DNA of 64,000 bases from Leeuwenhoekiella palythoae (GTDB lineage: Bacteria; Bacteroidota; Bacteroidia; Flavobacteriales; Flavobacteriaceae). Below the pieces are notes generated by a model. That model did no database searches. It was not told where the DNA came from and worked only from the letters and a program-made list of their open reading frames with translations. The DNA lies in contig NZ_FQXT01000003.1 in assembly GCF_900130045.1 (NCBI RefSeq), positions 372,001 through 436,000 on the forward strand, in the 5' to 3' direction. The position numbers were made by a program, and so were the translations under genes. This document shows, in pieces, positions 56,712-64,000 of the stretch. Each line of letters starts with the position of its first letter. The first letter of the stretch is position 1.

Positions 56712-57761
56712 CTAGCGCTTAAACTTAAGCTTTGCTATCCTGTTGCTTCCTGCTGCGTAAGCTGTTGAATCGTTTAAGAAGCGTACCGTAAAAAAGCCTT
56801 CACTACTCAAGTTTTTCCAAGTGGCTCCTTGATCACTAGAATAGTCGATCCCTTCAAAGCCTATCGCAAGCAATTCTTTGCCTTTAGTATTTGGAATAAA
56901 CTGAATGCAGCTACGGTAGCCCGGTGCTGCCTTATCTGCTAGCAACGCCCAAGTTTTTCCTCCGTCGTGCGTGATCGCTTTATTTGCCTCGTTACCTTCT
57001 GCGTGGGTGTAATCACCGCCGATTACCACCCCTGTATTTTCATCATAAAAATCAATTGAATATCCACCGGTACTTGAAGTTCCTTGTTTTAATGGGGTGT
57101 CAAATACTTCCCAAGTTTTTCCTTTGTCACCGGTATGCAAAACTCTTGATTTCATTCCGCCGGTGATGATCCACGCGTTATTGCCATACACAGCAATATT
57201 AGAATTGCTTGCTGCAAACGCCGCCTCCCCTGCTGCTGCTTCAGGTAAAGCATCGCAAGAAACCTTAGTCCACGTATTCCCTCCATCTCGGGTGATAATT
57301 ATTGAGATACAATTTTCGGTAGGGTCTCCCATAGCTATTCCTTCTTGATCGTTCCAGAAGGTCATAGAGTCGTAAAAAGCTTTAGGATCATTTTCTTCAT
57401 AAACCAATTCCATAGCACCGGAATCTCCAGTTTTGTACAACAACGCCGGACTTTCAATACTGAGCATAAAGAAATCTTCAGCAGTATGCGCAACTGCTCT
57501 AAAGCTAGGCGTTACACTATCCCGTTTCATTACCGCTGTATTCCAAACTTTAGTAGTAGGATTATACAAACCGTATTTTCCGTTAGAGCCTGCAAAAGCA
57601 ACGCTGCCATCATCAAGAATTTCGAGCGCTCTCAAACTTACCGAATCTTCATAAATACGTTCTATTTCAACGGTTTGAATCGCAGTCAATTCTTTAGGTT
57701 CTGGAGTATTTTTACAACCAAAAACTGCTAAACTGAGCGCCACTCCTAATAAATATCTCAT
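56712..57761 (-). CDS. Lipoprotein with BNR/YCF48-like beta-propeller repeats
   Basis: A 349-residue lipoprotein (lipobox AVFGC, Cys16). The rest is a beta propeller with Asp-box type repeats: 'ITRDGGNTWTKVS', 'HTGDKGKTWEVFD', 'ITHDGGKTWALLA' and 'SSDQGATWKNLS' at roughly 50-residue spacing. The fold resembles photosystem II stability factor/YCF48 and sialidase-like proteins. In Bacteroidota such genes are often labelled oxidoreductase, for which the sequence gives no support. Function unknown; probably at the cell surface. It is divergent from the RsmB-type gene. Confidence 0.87.
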   Translation of the reverse strand: MRYLLGVALSLAVFGCKNTPEPKELTAIQTVEIERIYEDSVSLRALEILDDGSVAFAGSNGKYGLYNPTTKVWNTAVMKRDSVTPSFRAVAHTAEDFFMLSIESPALLYKTGDSGAMELVYEENDPKAFYDSMTFWNDQEGIAMGDPTENCISIIITRDGGNTWTKVSCDALPEAAAGEAAFAASNSNIAVYGNNAWIITGGMKSRVLHTGDKGKTWEVFDTPLKQGTSSTGGYSIDFYDENTGVVIGGDYTHAEGNEANKAITHDGGKTWALLADKAAPGYRSCIQFIPNTKGKELLAIGFEGIDYSSDQGATWKNLSSEGFFTVRFLNDSTAYAAGSNRIAKLKFKR

Positions 57762-57838
57762 AGATTTAAAATTTTCTCGAATTTAAAACTATTCCTTTTT
57801 AATCCTGTACCTTTGCGCGCATTTTAAAAACATTTGTT

Positions 57839-59056
57839 ATGCGTTTACATCGCAATCTGGTTTTTGCTGTTATTGATGGCTTAATCGAAATTTTTAATGA
57901 AGGCGGCTATGCTGATAAGGTCATTGCTAAACAACTGAAGCGTGACAAACGCTGGGGCTCTCGTGACCGCAGTTTTATCGCCGAAACCACATACGATATT
58001 GTACGCTGGAAAAGACTATATGCAGAAATCGCTGATGTAAAAGAACCTTTTGAGCGTAAAGACCTTTGGCGTCTCTTTGCGGTGTGGTGTACGCTACGCG
58101 GAATAAAATTGCCAGACTGGCATCAGTTTGAAGAAACGCCTACCCGAAGAATTAAAGGGCGTTTTGACGAATTATCGAACACTCGAAAATTTAGAGAATC
58201 GATCCCGGATTGGTTAGATGCGCTTGGCGAAAAAGAACTAAGCGACAAGTGGGATGCAGAAATCGCTGCATTAAATAAGCAAGCTCCCGTTGTTTTGCGC
58301 GTAAACCGTTTAAAATCTGATATCGGTGCGTTGCAAACCGCTTTAGCCGAAGAAGGCCACGAGACCGAAAACATAAAACCTTACAAAGACGCGCTTCAAT
58401 TACAGGAACGCGGCAATGTATTTACCACCGAAGCTTTTAAAAACGGACTCTTTGAAGTACAAGATGCTTCTTCACAATTGGTGGCGCCGTATCTTGACGT
58501 CGAGCCGGGAATGCGCGTGGTAGATACTTGCGCAGGTGCTGGGGGTAAAACCTTGCATCTCGCTGCACAAATGGATAACAAAGGTCAGTTAATCGCACTT
58601 GACATCTACGGAAATAAACTAAAAGAGCTCAAGCGTCGTGCGCGCCGTGCAGGAGCTTTTAATATTGAAACCCGAGTGATCGATTCAACTAAAGTAATTA
58701 AGAAGCTTCACAATTCGGCAGATCGCGTGCTTATTGATGCGCCGTGTACGGGACTTGGTGTTTTAAGCCGTAACCCGGACGCCAAATGGAAACTGCAACC
58801 GGATTTCGTTGAAAAAATTCAGGCAACGCAGCAAAGCATTTTAAAAGACTATTCAAAAATCGTGAAGCCCGGCGGAAAAATGGTTTATGCTACCTGCTCT
58901 ATTCTACCTTCAGAAAATCAAGAACAGATCAAAAAGTTCTTAAAAACTGAGGAAGGAAGCGACTTCAGCATAGAAAAGCAGAAAACAGTTTTATCTAGCG
59001 AAAGCGGTTATGACGGCTTTTATATGTGCTTAATGGTCAAAAAAGACAAAGCCTAG
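57839..59056 (+). CDS. rsmB: RsmB/NOP2-type RNA (cytosine-5) methyltransferase
   Basis: A 405-residue m5C RNA methyltransferase. The SAM-binding motif is VVDTCAGAGGKTLHLA, the two active-site cysteines are in DAPCTGLGVLSRNPDAKW and ATCSILPSENQEQ. An N-terminal helical domain of NusB-like type covers about residues 1-130, as in RsmB, which modifies C967 of 16S rRNA. The C-terminal part is short, so other rRNA or tRNA sites are possible and the symbol is provisional. Confidence 0.87.
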   Translation: MRLHRNLVFAVIDGLIEIFNEGGYADKVIAKQLKRDKRWGSRDRSFIAETTYDIVRWKRLYAEIADVKEPFERKDLWRLFAVWCTLRGIKLPDWHQFEETPTRRIKGRFDELSNTRKFRESIPDWLDALGEKELSDKWDAEIAALNKQAPVVLRVNRLKSDIGALQTALAEEGHETENIKPYKDALQLQERGNVFTTEAFKNGLFEVQDASSQLVAPYLDVEPGMRVVDTCAGAGGKTLHLAAQMDNKGQLIALDIYGNKLKELKRRARRAGAFNIETRVIDSTKVIKKLHNSADRVLIDAPCTGLGVLSRNPDAKWKLQPDFVEKIQATQQSILKDYSKIVKPGGKMVYATCSILPSENQEQIKKFLKTEEGSDFSIEKQKTVLSSESGYDGFYMCLMVKKDKA

Positions 59057-59077
59057 CTACTGAAAACAATAGCATTT

Positions 59078-59117
59078 TAAAGCCTTAAAAGATTCATCTT
59101 TTAAGGCTTTTCTTTTT
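59078..59117 (+). terminator. Intrinsic terminator of the RsmB-type gene
   Basis: Stem AAAGCCTTAAAAGA (59078-59091) pairs with TCTTTTTAAGGCTTT (59096-59110) with one bulged T, then a T-rich tail. Confidence 0.85.
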
Positions 59118-59220
59118 TGTAGCTACGGAGAAGGTTCATTTTTCAGTTATCAACAAAGAGAGGCTTTTTTCTGTTGAATTTTGTTTCAATCCAAGCGTGT
59201 TTCTAACCGTTAAAAATCCT

Positions 59221-59228
59221 TAAATTTG
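59221..59228 (+). promoter_or_regulatory. Predicted purL promoter, -7 element
   Basis: TAAATTTG fits TAnnTTTG and is 21 bp upstream of the purL ATG (59250). It lies over the first codons of the longer frame (start 59226), which supports the later start. Confidence 0.6.
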
Positions 59229-59249
59229 TGGCTCCTTAGTAAAAGCACT

Positions 59250-62200
59250 ATGATTCATTTTTTCGGTTCACAAGACACCAAAATTTACGCAGTTCAAGCT
59301 AAAGCTGAACTTTCAGAAGAAACTACAAACAAGCTCATCTGGCTTTTTGGCAACCAGCCTAAAATAGAAGCGTCTGCAATCGACGCTTTTTTTATTGGTC
59401 CGCGTGCGACGATGATCACACCCTGGAGTACCAATGCTGTTGAGATCACCCAAAATATGGGAATTGAAGGCATTATTAGAATTGAAGAATTTGTTGCCGG
59501 AAAGGCCGAATTTGACCCGATGCTTTCTCAGGAATACAGCAAGCTCGATCAGAAAATTTATACCATTGATATCGAGCCTGAAGACATTAAGGCTATTGAA
59601 GATATTCAAGCCTATAACGAGCAGGAAGGTTTAGCCTTAAGCGAAGAAGAAGTAGCGTATCTAGAAAGTGTTGCGGAGCGCATAGGTCGCCCGCTTACCG
59701 ACTCTGAAGTGTTTGGTTTCAGCCAAGTGAATTCTGAGCATTGCCGCCACAAGATCTTCAACGGAACGTTTGTGATCGACGGGAAAACGATGCCCTCTTC
59801 CCTATTCAAAATGATTCGTAAAACTTCCGAAGCAAATCCAAATGAGATTGTTTCGGCTTACAAAGACAATGTTGCATTTGTAAAAGGTCCTAAAGCGACA
59901 CAGTTTGCTCCAGCAACTGCAGATAAACCCGATTTTTATACTGAAAAAGAATTTGATAGTGTGCTTTCGCTTAAAGCGGAAACCCACAACTTCCCTACCA
60001 CCGTTGAGCCTTTTAACGGTGCTGCAACTGGTGCCGGTGGTGAAATACGTGACCGTCTGGCAGGCGGCCAAGGTTCGCTTCCACTAGCAGGAACAGCTGT
60101 TTACATGACTGCCTATTCTCGCCTTAAGGAAGAACGTCCTTGGGAAGATGCAATGCCGGCACGTAAATGGTTATACCAGACGCCAATTGATATTTTGATC
60201 AAAGCTTCTAATGGAGCTTCAGATTTTGGAAACAAATTTGGGCAGCCGCTTATCGCAGGTTCGGTGCTTACTTTTGAGCACGATGAAGCTGGAAGAAAAC
60301 TCGGTTTTGATAAAGTAATTATGCAAGCCGGCGGAATTGGCTACGGCAAGAAACAACAAGCCTTAAAAGAAAAACCGGAAACCGGAGATAAAATTGTAAT
60401 TCTTGGTGGTGACAACTACCGTATTGGTATGGGCGGTGCTGCGGTATCTTCGGCAGATACGGGTGCCTTTAGCTCAGGAATTGAGTTGAATGCAATCCAA
60501 CGTTCTAATCCTGAAATGCAAAAACGTGCGGCTAACGCCATCCGTGGAATGGTAGAAAGTGATGAGAATACCATCGTTTCTATTCACGATCACGGTGCCG
60601 GTGGTCACTTGAACTGTCTTTCTGAATTGGTTGAAGAAACCGGCGGATTGATCGATCTTGATAAATTGCCGGTGGGTGATCCTACCCTTTCGGCTAAAGA
60701 AATAATCGGTAATGAGTCGCAAGAACGTATGGGTCTTGTGATAGGTGCTGAACAAATCAAAACTTTAAAAACCATCGCAGATCGCGAGCGCTCCCCAATG
60801 TATGAAGTGGGCGACGTGACCGGCGATCACCGTTTCACGTTCAAGTCGGCCACTACCGGTGCTGCGCCAATGGATTTGGCTATGAACGATATGTTTGGCA
60901 GCTCGCCAAAAACGGTAATGGTTGATACTAAAATCCATCGTATTTATAGCGATGTTTCTTATTCTTTAGAAAACTTCCACGAGTATTTAGAGAACGTATT
61001 ACAGCTGGAAGCCGTTGCTTGTAAAGACTGGTTGACCAATAAGGTGGACCGTTGTGTAGGCGGTCGTGTGGCAAAACAACAATGTGTTGGTTCGCTGCAA
61101 CTTCCATTGAACAACGTAGGTGTGATGGCACTTGATTTTAAATCTTCAAACGGAATTGCTACTTCTATAGGTCATTCTCCCGTTAGCGGATTGATCGATC
61201 CTGTTGCCGGAAGTAAAAACAGTATCGCAGAAGCGCTTACCAACATTGTTTGGGCGCCGCTGGAAAAAGGTTTAAAATCGGTTTCGCTTTCTGCAAACTG
61301 GATGTGGTCTTGTAATAATGCGGGAGAAGATGCACGTTTGTACGAGGCAGTTGAAGCTGTTTCAGAATTTGCGATTGCTTTAGGAATCAATGTTCCTACC
61401 GGAAAAGATTCCTTATCGATGAAGCAAAAATACCCTGAGGGTGATGTGCTTGCGCCGGGAACAGTTATTATTTCTGCAGCAGGAAGCTGTGATGATATTA
61501 ACCGCGTGGTTGAACCTGTTCTGGATGCTGAAGCAGGATCGATCTACTACCTAAATTTATCTCAAGATAGCTTTAAATTGGGAGGTTCTTCGTTTGCCCA
61601 AATTCAGAATAAAGTGGGAATGGAAGCTCCAAGCATTAAAGACGATACTGCTTTTGCTACCGCTTTCAATACCTTACAAAGCCTAATTAGACAAGATCTT
61701 GTTGCGGCCGGTCACGATGTGGCTTCGGGTGGATTGATCACAACGCTTTTAGAATTGTGTTTTGCTGAAAACAAACTGGGTGCTTCAGTCGATTTTTCTG
61801 CATTTACCGAACAAGATATTATCAAAATCTTATTTGCTGAAAATGCCGGAGTAGTCGTTCAGGCAAGTGATGACGCTGCTTTTGAAGCCGCCTTGGCTGA
61901 AAATAACGTGGAATTCTTCAAAATAGGTTCTACCAATACTTCAGACGAATTATTGATCAAGAAAGATTCGGTAGAAATTGGTTTAAATATTCCGTCATTG
62001 CGAAGAAAATGGTTTGAAACTTCTTATTTATTAGATCAGAAACAAACGGCTAACGGTTTGGCAGAAGATCGTTATAACAACTTTGATCAGCAAGATTTGA
62101 AGTTTGAATTTCCGAAGCATTTCACCGGAATCAAACCAACAATTGATGCTTCTAAACCAAGACCGAAAGCTGCGATCTTACGCGAAAAGGGAAGTAACTC

Positions 62201-62906
62201 AGAACGCGAAATGGCCAATGCGATGTACCTCGCAGGCTTTGATGTAAAAGATGTACATATGACCGATTTGATTACCGGTCGTGAAACGCTTGAAGATATT
62301 CAGTTTATTGGTGCTGTGGGTGGTTTTTCAAACTCAGATGTTTTAGGTTCTGCAAAAGGTTGGGCAGGAGCTTTCTTATACAATGAGAAAGCCAATAAGG
62401 CATTAAAAGATTTCTTCGCACGCCCCGATACACTTTCGGTAGGGATCTGTAACGGTTGTCAACTTTTTGTTGAATTAGACCTGATCAACCCGGAACACGA
62501 CCAAAAGCCAAAAATGCTGCATAATGATTCGCACAAGCACGAAAGTGGCTTCACCAGTGTGAAGATTCAGAAGAACGATTCGGTGATGCTTTCTACGTTA
62601 GAAGGTGCTACTCTTGGTGTTTGGATCTCTCACGGAGAAGGAAAATTTGAACTTCCGCTTAGCGAAAAAGAATACAACATTGTGGCTAAATATGGCTATG
62701 ATGCCTATCCTGCAAATCCTAACGGAAGTAGCTACAACACTGCAATGATGACCGATAAAACCGGACGTCATTTGGTAACAATGCCGCACATTGAGCGCTC
62801 TATTTTTCAATGGAATTGGGCTAACTACCCAAAGGGTTGCAAAGATGAAGTAAGCCCATGGATAGAAGCTTTTGAAAATGCTCGCAAGTGGATTGAGAAG
62901 CATTAA
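59250..62906 (+). CDS. purL: Phosphoribosylformylglycinamidine synthase (large PurL)
   Basis: The single-chain FGAM synthase of purine synthesis converts FGAR, ATP and glutamine to FGAM. The 1218-residue protein has the N-terminal domain (IHFFGSQDTKIYAVQ), two AIRS-like halves (GFSQVNSEHCRHKIF, AETHNFPTTVEPFNGAATGAGG, FGQPLIAGSV, HDHGAGGHLNCLSELV, DVASGGLITTLLE) and a C-terminal class I glutaminase with the nucleophile Cys in VGICNGCQLF. The length is that of the large type found in Gammaproteobacteria and Bacteroidota. No purS or purQ is needed. The next gene starts 15 bp downstream. Confidence 0.98.
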   Translation: MIHFFGSQDTKIYAVQAKAELSEETTNKLIWLFGNQPKIEASAIDAFFIGPRATMITPWSTNAVEITQNMGIEGIIRIEEFVAGKAEFDPMLSQEYSKLDQKIYTIDIEPEDIKAIEDIQAYNEQEGLALSEEEVAYLESVAERIGRPLTDSEVFGFSQVNSEHCRHKIFNGTFVIDGKTMPSSLFKMIRKTSEANPNEIVSAYKDNVAFVKGPKATQFAPATADKPDFYTEKEFDSVLSLKAETHNFPTTVEPFNGAATGAGGEIRDRLAGGQGSLPLAGTAVYMTAYSRLKEERPWEDAMPARKWLYQTPIDILIKASNGASDFGNKFGQPLIAGSVLTFEHDEAGRKLGFDKVIMQAGGIGYGKKQQALKEKPETGDKIVILGGDNYRIGMGGAAVSSADTGAFSSGIELNAIQRSNPEMQKRAANAIRGMVESDENTIVSIHDHGAGGHLNCLSELVEETGGLIDLDKLPVGDPTLSAKEIIGNESQERMGLVIGAEQIKTLKTIADRERSPMYEVGDVTGDHRFTFKSATTGAAPMDLAMNDMFGSSPKTVMVDTKIHRIYSDVSYSLENFHEYLENVLQLEAVACKDWLTNKVDRCVGGRVAKQQCVGSLQLPLNNVGVMALDFKSSNGIATSIGHSPVSGLIDPVAGSKNSIAEALTNIVWAPLEKGLKSVSLSANWMWSCNNAGEDARLYEAVEAVSEFAIALGINVPTGKDSLSMKQKYPEGDVLAPGTVIISAAGSCDDINRVVEPVLDAEAGSIYYLNLSQDSFKLGGSSFAQIQNKVGMEAPSIKDDTAFATAFNTLQSLIRQDLVAAGHDVASGGLITTLLELCFAENKLGASVDFSAFTEQDIIKILFAENAGVVVQASDDAAFEAALAENNVEFFKIGSTNTSDELLIKKDSVEIGLNIPSLRRKWFETSYLLDQKQTANGLAEDRYNNFDQQDLKFEFPKHFTGIKPTIDASKPRPKAAILREKGSNSEREMANAMYLAGFDVKDVHMTDLITGRETLEDIQFIGAVGGFSNSDVLGSAKGWAGAFLYNEKANKALKDFFARPDTLSVGICNGCQLFVELDLINPEHDQKPKMLHNDSHKHESGFTSVKIQKNDSVMLSTLEGATLGVWISHGEGKFELPLSEKEYNIVAKYGYDAYPANPNGSSYNTAMMTDKTGRHLVTMPHIERSIFQWNWANYPKGCKDEVSPWIEAFENARKWIEKH

Positions 62907-62921
62907 GCTCCAACAAATTAA

Positions 62922-63308
62922 ATGACAGGTCTGAGCCGTAAACATACTGGTATTCGCATATTTTGGGGACTTATTGCGCTCTATATGCTTAATATTTGTG
63001 TAGACAGCCCAGACCTGTTTCCTAATCGCGCTGAAAATTTAAATTATAATGATCAGGAAAGTGTTATAGAATTAGTTGTTGAGCAAGTTCTAGATCTTGG
63101 TGATGTTATTCCTGAATACGACGACAATGATGCTGAAGAGCACACTTCTTCTGAAACTTCAGTAAATCTGGATCACTTTATCGTTGACCAATCGGCAATT
63201 GCATTTCAGCAGAATTTCAGTCTTTTAAAAAAACAAAATACGCTTTTTGCCTTAGCAAACTTCTGCACTTTATCACTGGAAGTTGACGCTCCACCACCCC
63301 GATATTAA
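62922..63308 (+). CDS. Small acidic single-TM protein of unknown function
   Basis: A 128-residue protein. One hydrophobic segment (about 12-26, IFWGLIALYMLNICV) is followed by DSPDLFP, an acidic region with NDQESVIELVVEQVLDLGD and DDNDAEEHTSSE, and a C-terminus ending APPPRY. The N-terminal helix with Asn-x-Cys-Val-Asp-Ser-Pro-Asp suggests a membrane-anchored or exported protein. Similar short acidic proteins exist in other Bacteroidota, but I know no function. It follows purL by 15 bp and precedes the HAEPLYID-family gene by 79 bp. Confidence 0.68.
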   Translation: MTGLSRKHTGIRIFWGLIALYMLNICVDSPDLFPNRAENLNYNDQESVIELVVEQVLDLGDVIPEYDDNDAEEHTSSETSVNLDHFIVDQSAIAFQQNFSLLKKQNTLFALANFCTLSLEVDAPPPRY

Positions 63309-63331
63309 TTTGTTTATACCACATAATTGAA

Positions 63332-63350
63332 CACCTCAGCACCTGAGGTG
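63332..63350. repeat. Inverted repeat between the small acidic protein and the HAEPLYID gene
   Basis: CACCTCAG-CAC-CTGAGGTG: an 8-bp perfect inverted repeat with a 3-nt centre, 37 bp upstream of the next ATG. No T-run follows on either strand, so it is either an operator or a hairpin in the leader. Confidence 0.5.
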
Positions 63351-63387
63351 CATTCTCATATTCAATACATCCATTAAACAAATTAAA

Positions 63388-64000
63388 ATGAAACACTTAC
63401 CATTAGTGCTGCTCATGGCAGTACTCACACAGTATACTTATGCTCAAGAAACCGAGCCTAATGCTATTAAAGACAGCTTATATATTGCTGAAGTTGAAGG
63501 AAGCCAAGAGCCTTTAAAAATTCTACATGCCGAACCATTATACATCGACCTAATTCGAGATTTAGGTGCTCGTAAAGGAGAAAAAGAATGGAATATTGGT
63601 CTAGGTCTTACCGATCGCGATCGTTATGATGAATATCTGGCTCTTGTAGAATATGAATGGGCGCCCGCAGACCGATTGGGTTTAGAAATTGAATTGCCTT
63701 TCTCTTTACATTACCCGATTGGAGAAAATGGTGACGCACCCGGAAACCGCTTGAACAGCATCAAGATCGCTGGTCAATACACATTTTGGGTTTCTGAAAA
63801 GCACAAAACAAGCCTGGCGTTTGGCTACATCCAAGAGTTTGAACTCACAAATTTTAATAACTACGGCGCAGGGAAATTGTTTACTGGTAATGTCTATAAT
63901 CCGTTTTTTATTGCTGCTAAAAGACTAGGATCTAATTTTCATAGTTTGATTTATACAGGACCCGCGATTGCCCATCACTTTAGCGACGGAGCACTTCACA
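63388..64000 (+). CDS. HAEPLYID-family exported protein, 3'-truncated by the window
   Basis: The open frame runs from ATG 63388 to the window end (at least 204 codons). The signal peptide is MKHLPLVLLMAVLTQYTYAQ. The sequence HAEPLYIDLIRDLGARKGE starts near residue 49 and is the hallmark after which this Bacteroidota family is named. The rest alternates short beta strands with aromatic residues (LEIELPFSLHYPIG, IKIAGQYTFWVS, TSLAFGYIQEF), like an outer-membrane barrel. Function unknown. It may be part of a locus that continues beyond the window. Confidence 0.82.
   Translation, partial: MKHLPLVLLMAVLTQYTYAQETEPNAIKDSLYIAEVEGSQEPLKILHAEPLYIDLIRDLGARKGEKEWNIGLGLTDRDRYDEYLALVEYEWAPADRLGLEIELPFSLHYPIGENGDAPGNRLNSIKIAGQYTFWVSEKHKTSLAFGYIQEFELTNFNNYGAGKLFTGNVYNPFFIAAKRLGSNFHSLIYTGPAIAHHFSDGALH

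Noticed and set aside
57345-57731. 128-codon open frame antisense to the BNR-repeat gene
   Set aside because: Shadow of a gene with clear Asp-box repeats and a lipobox.

Overview
The window is ordinary core chromosome of a member of the Bacteroidota, almost certainly family Flavobacteriaceae. The evidence is a moderately low G+C content, gene neighbourhoods typical of that group (dapA-DUF6913, bamD-rpoZ-coaBC-DUF4835-recN, a coiled-coil gene before trmD, a TonB-dependent receptor with a DUF4249 lipoprotein), a NADP isocitrate dehydrogenase of the monomeric class, several Bacteroidota-only families, and promoters that match the group's -7 element TAnnTTTG rather than the E. coli -10. The genus cannot be fixed from this sequence. 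I see no insertion sequence, prophage, CRISPR array, tRNA or rRNA gene, and no clear sign of recent gene transfer.

Layout. 1-6.6 kb (+): the 3' end of a 3-hydroxyacyl-CoA dehydrogenase, a small membrane protein, DUF1015, yggS, an exonuclease/GIY-YIG fusion, a small lipoprotein, a K+ channel with a C-terminal zinc ribbon, and miaA. 6.6-19 kb (-): an RprXY-like two-component system, coaE, a YbbR-domain protein, a glycosyltransferase, fabI, recN, DUF4835, coaBC, rpoZ, bamD, dapA and DUF6913. 19-20.7 kb (+): a 5'-nucleotidase split into two adjacent genes. 20.7-26.8 kb (-): two paralogous polytopic membrane proteins, ligA, a lipoprotein, a LOG-family protein, prmC and a GNAT acetyltransferase. 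26.9-30 kb (+): ribD, a HAD hydrolase, an EamA transporter and a YigZ-family protein, meeting a thioesterase on the other strand. 30.6-33.3 kb (+): dnaA, a low-molecular-weight phosphatase and a short RsmI-like methyltransferase. 33.3-36.6 kb (-): a transglycosylase-like protein, mltG, a GNAT and dapF. 36.7-48.9 kb (+): an HtrA protease, a long-form GAPDH, a coiled-coil protein, trmD, rplS, a probable non-coding RNA, icd, a TonB receptor/DUF4249 pair, murQ and DUF6095. rpmE2 then lies on the minus strand. 49.4-56.6 kb (+): DUF4199, a DPM1-like glycosyltransferase, a phosphosugar mutase, an ABC exporter and an ECF sigma cassette of three genes. A BNR-repeat lipoprotein (-) follows, then an RsmB-type methyltransferase, purL, a small membrane protein and the start of a HAEPLYID-family outer-membrane-type protein (+), which runs off the end.

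Themes. Envelope construction recurs: dapA and dapF supply meso-diaminopimelate, mltG and a transglycosylase-like protein act on glycan strands, murQ recycles MurNAc-6-P, BamD builds the outer membrane, FabI makes fatty acids, and two glycosyltransferases and an MsbA-like exporter are probably also involved. The other large group is information processing and housekeeping (dnaA, ligA, recN, rpoZ, trmD, miaA, rplS, rpmE2, prmC, purL, coaBC/coaE, ribD).

Most notable signals. The least explained is the 605-bp gene-free interval between rplS and icd. It holds a good -7 element, several hairpins and a very strong intrinsic terminator, which together suggest a stand-alone structured RNA of about 240 nt. 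Also worth attention are a 9-bp inverted repeat before the two-component operon, whose half-site recurs elsewhere; the paralogous membrane pair; the ECF cassette; and the small-protein/HAEPLYID locus at the right edge, with an inverted repeat between the genes. I found no clearly novel multi-gene system.
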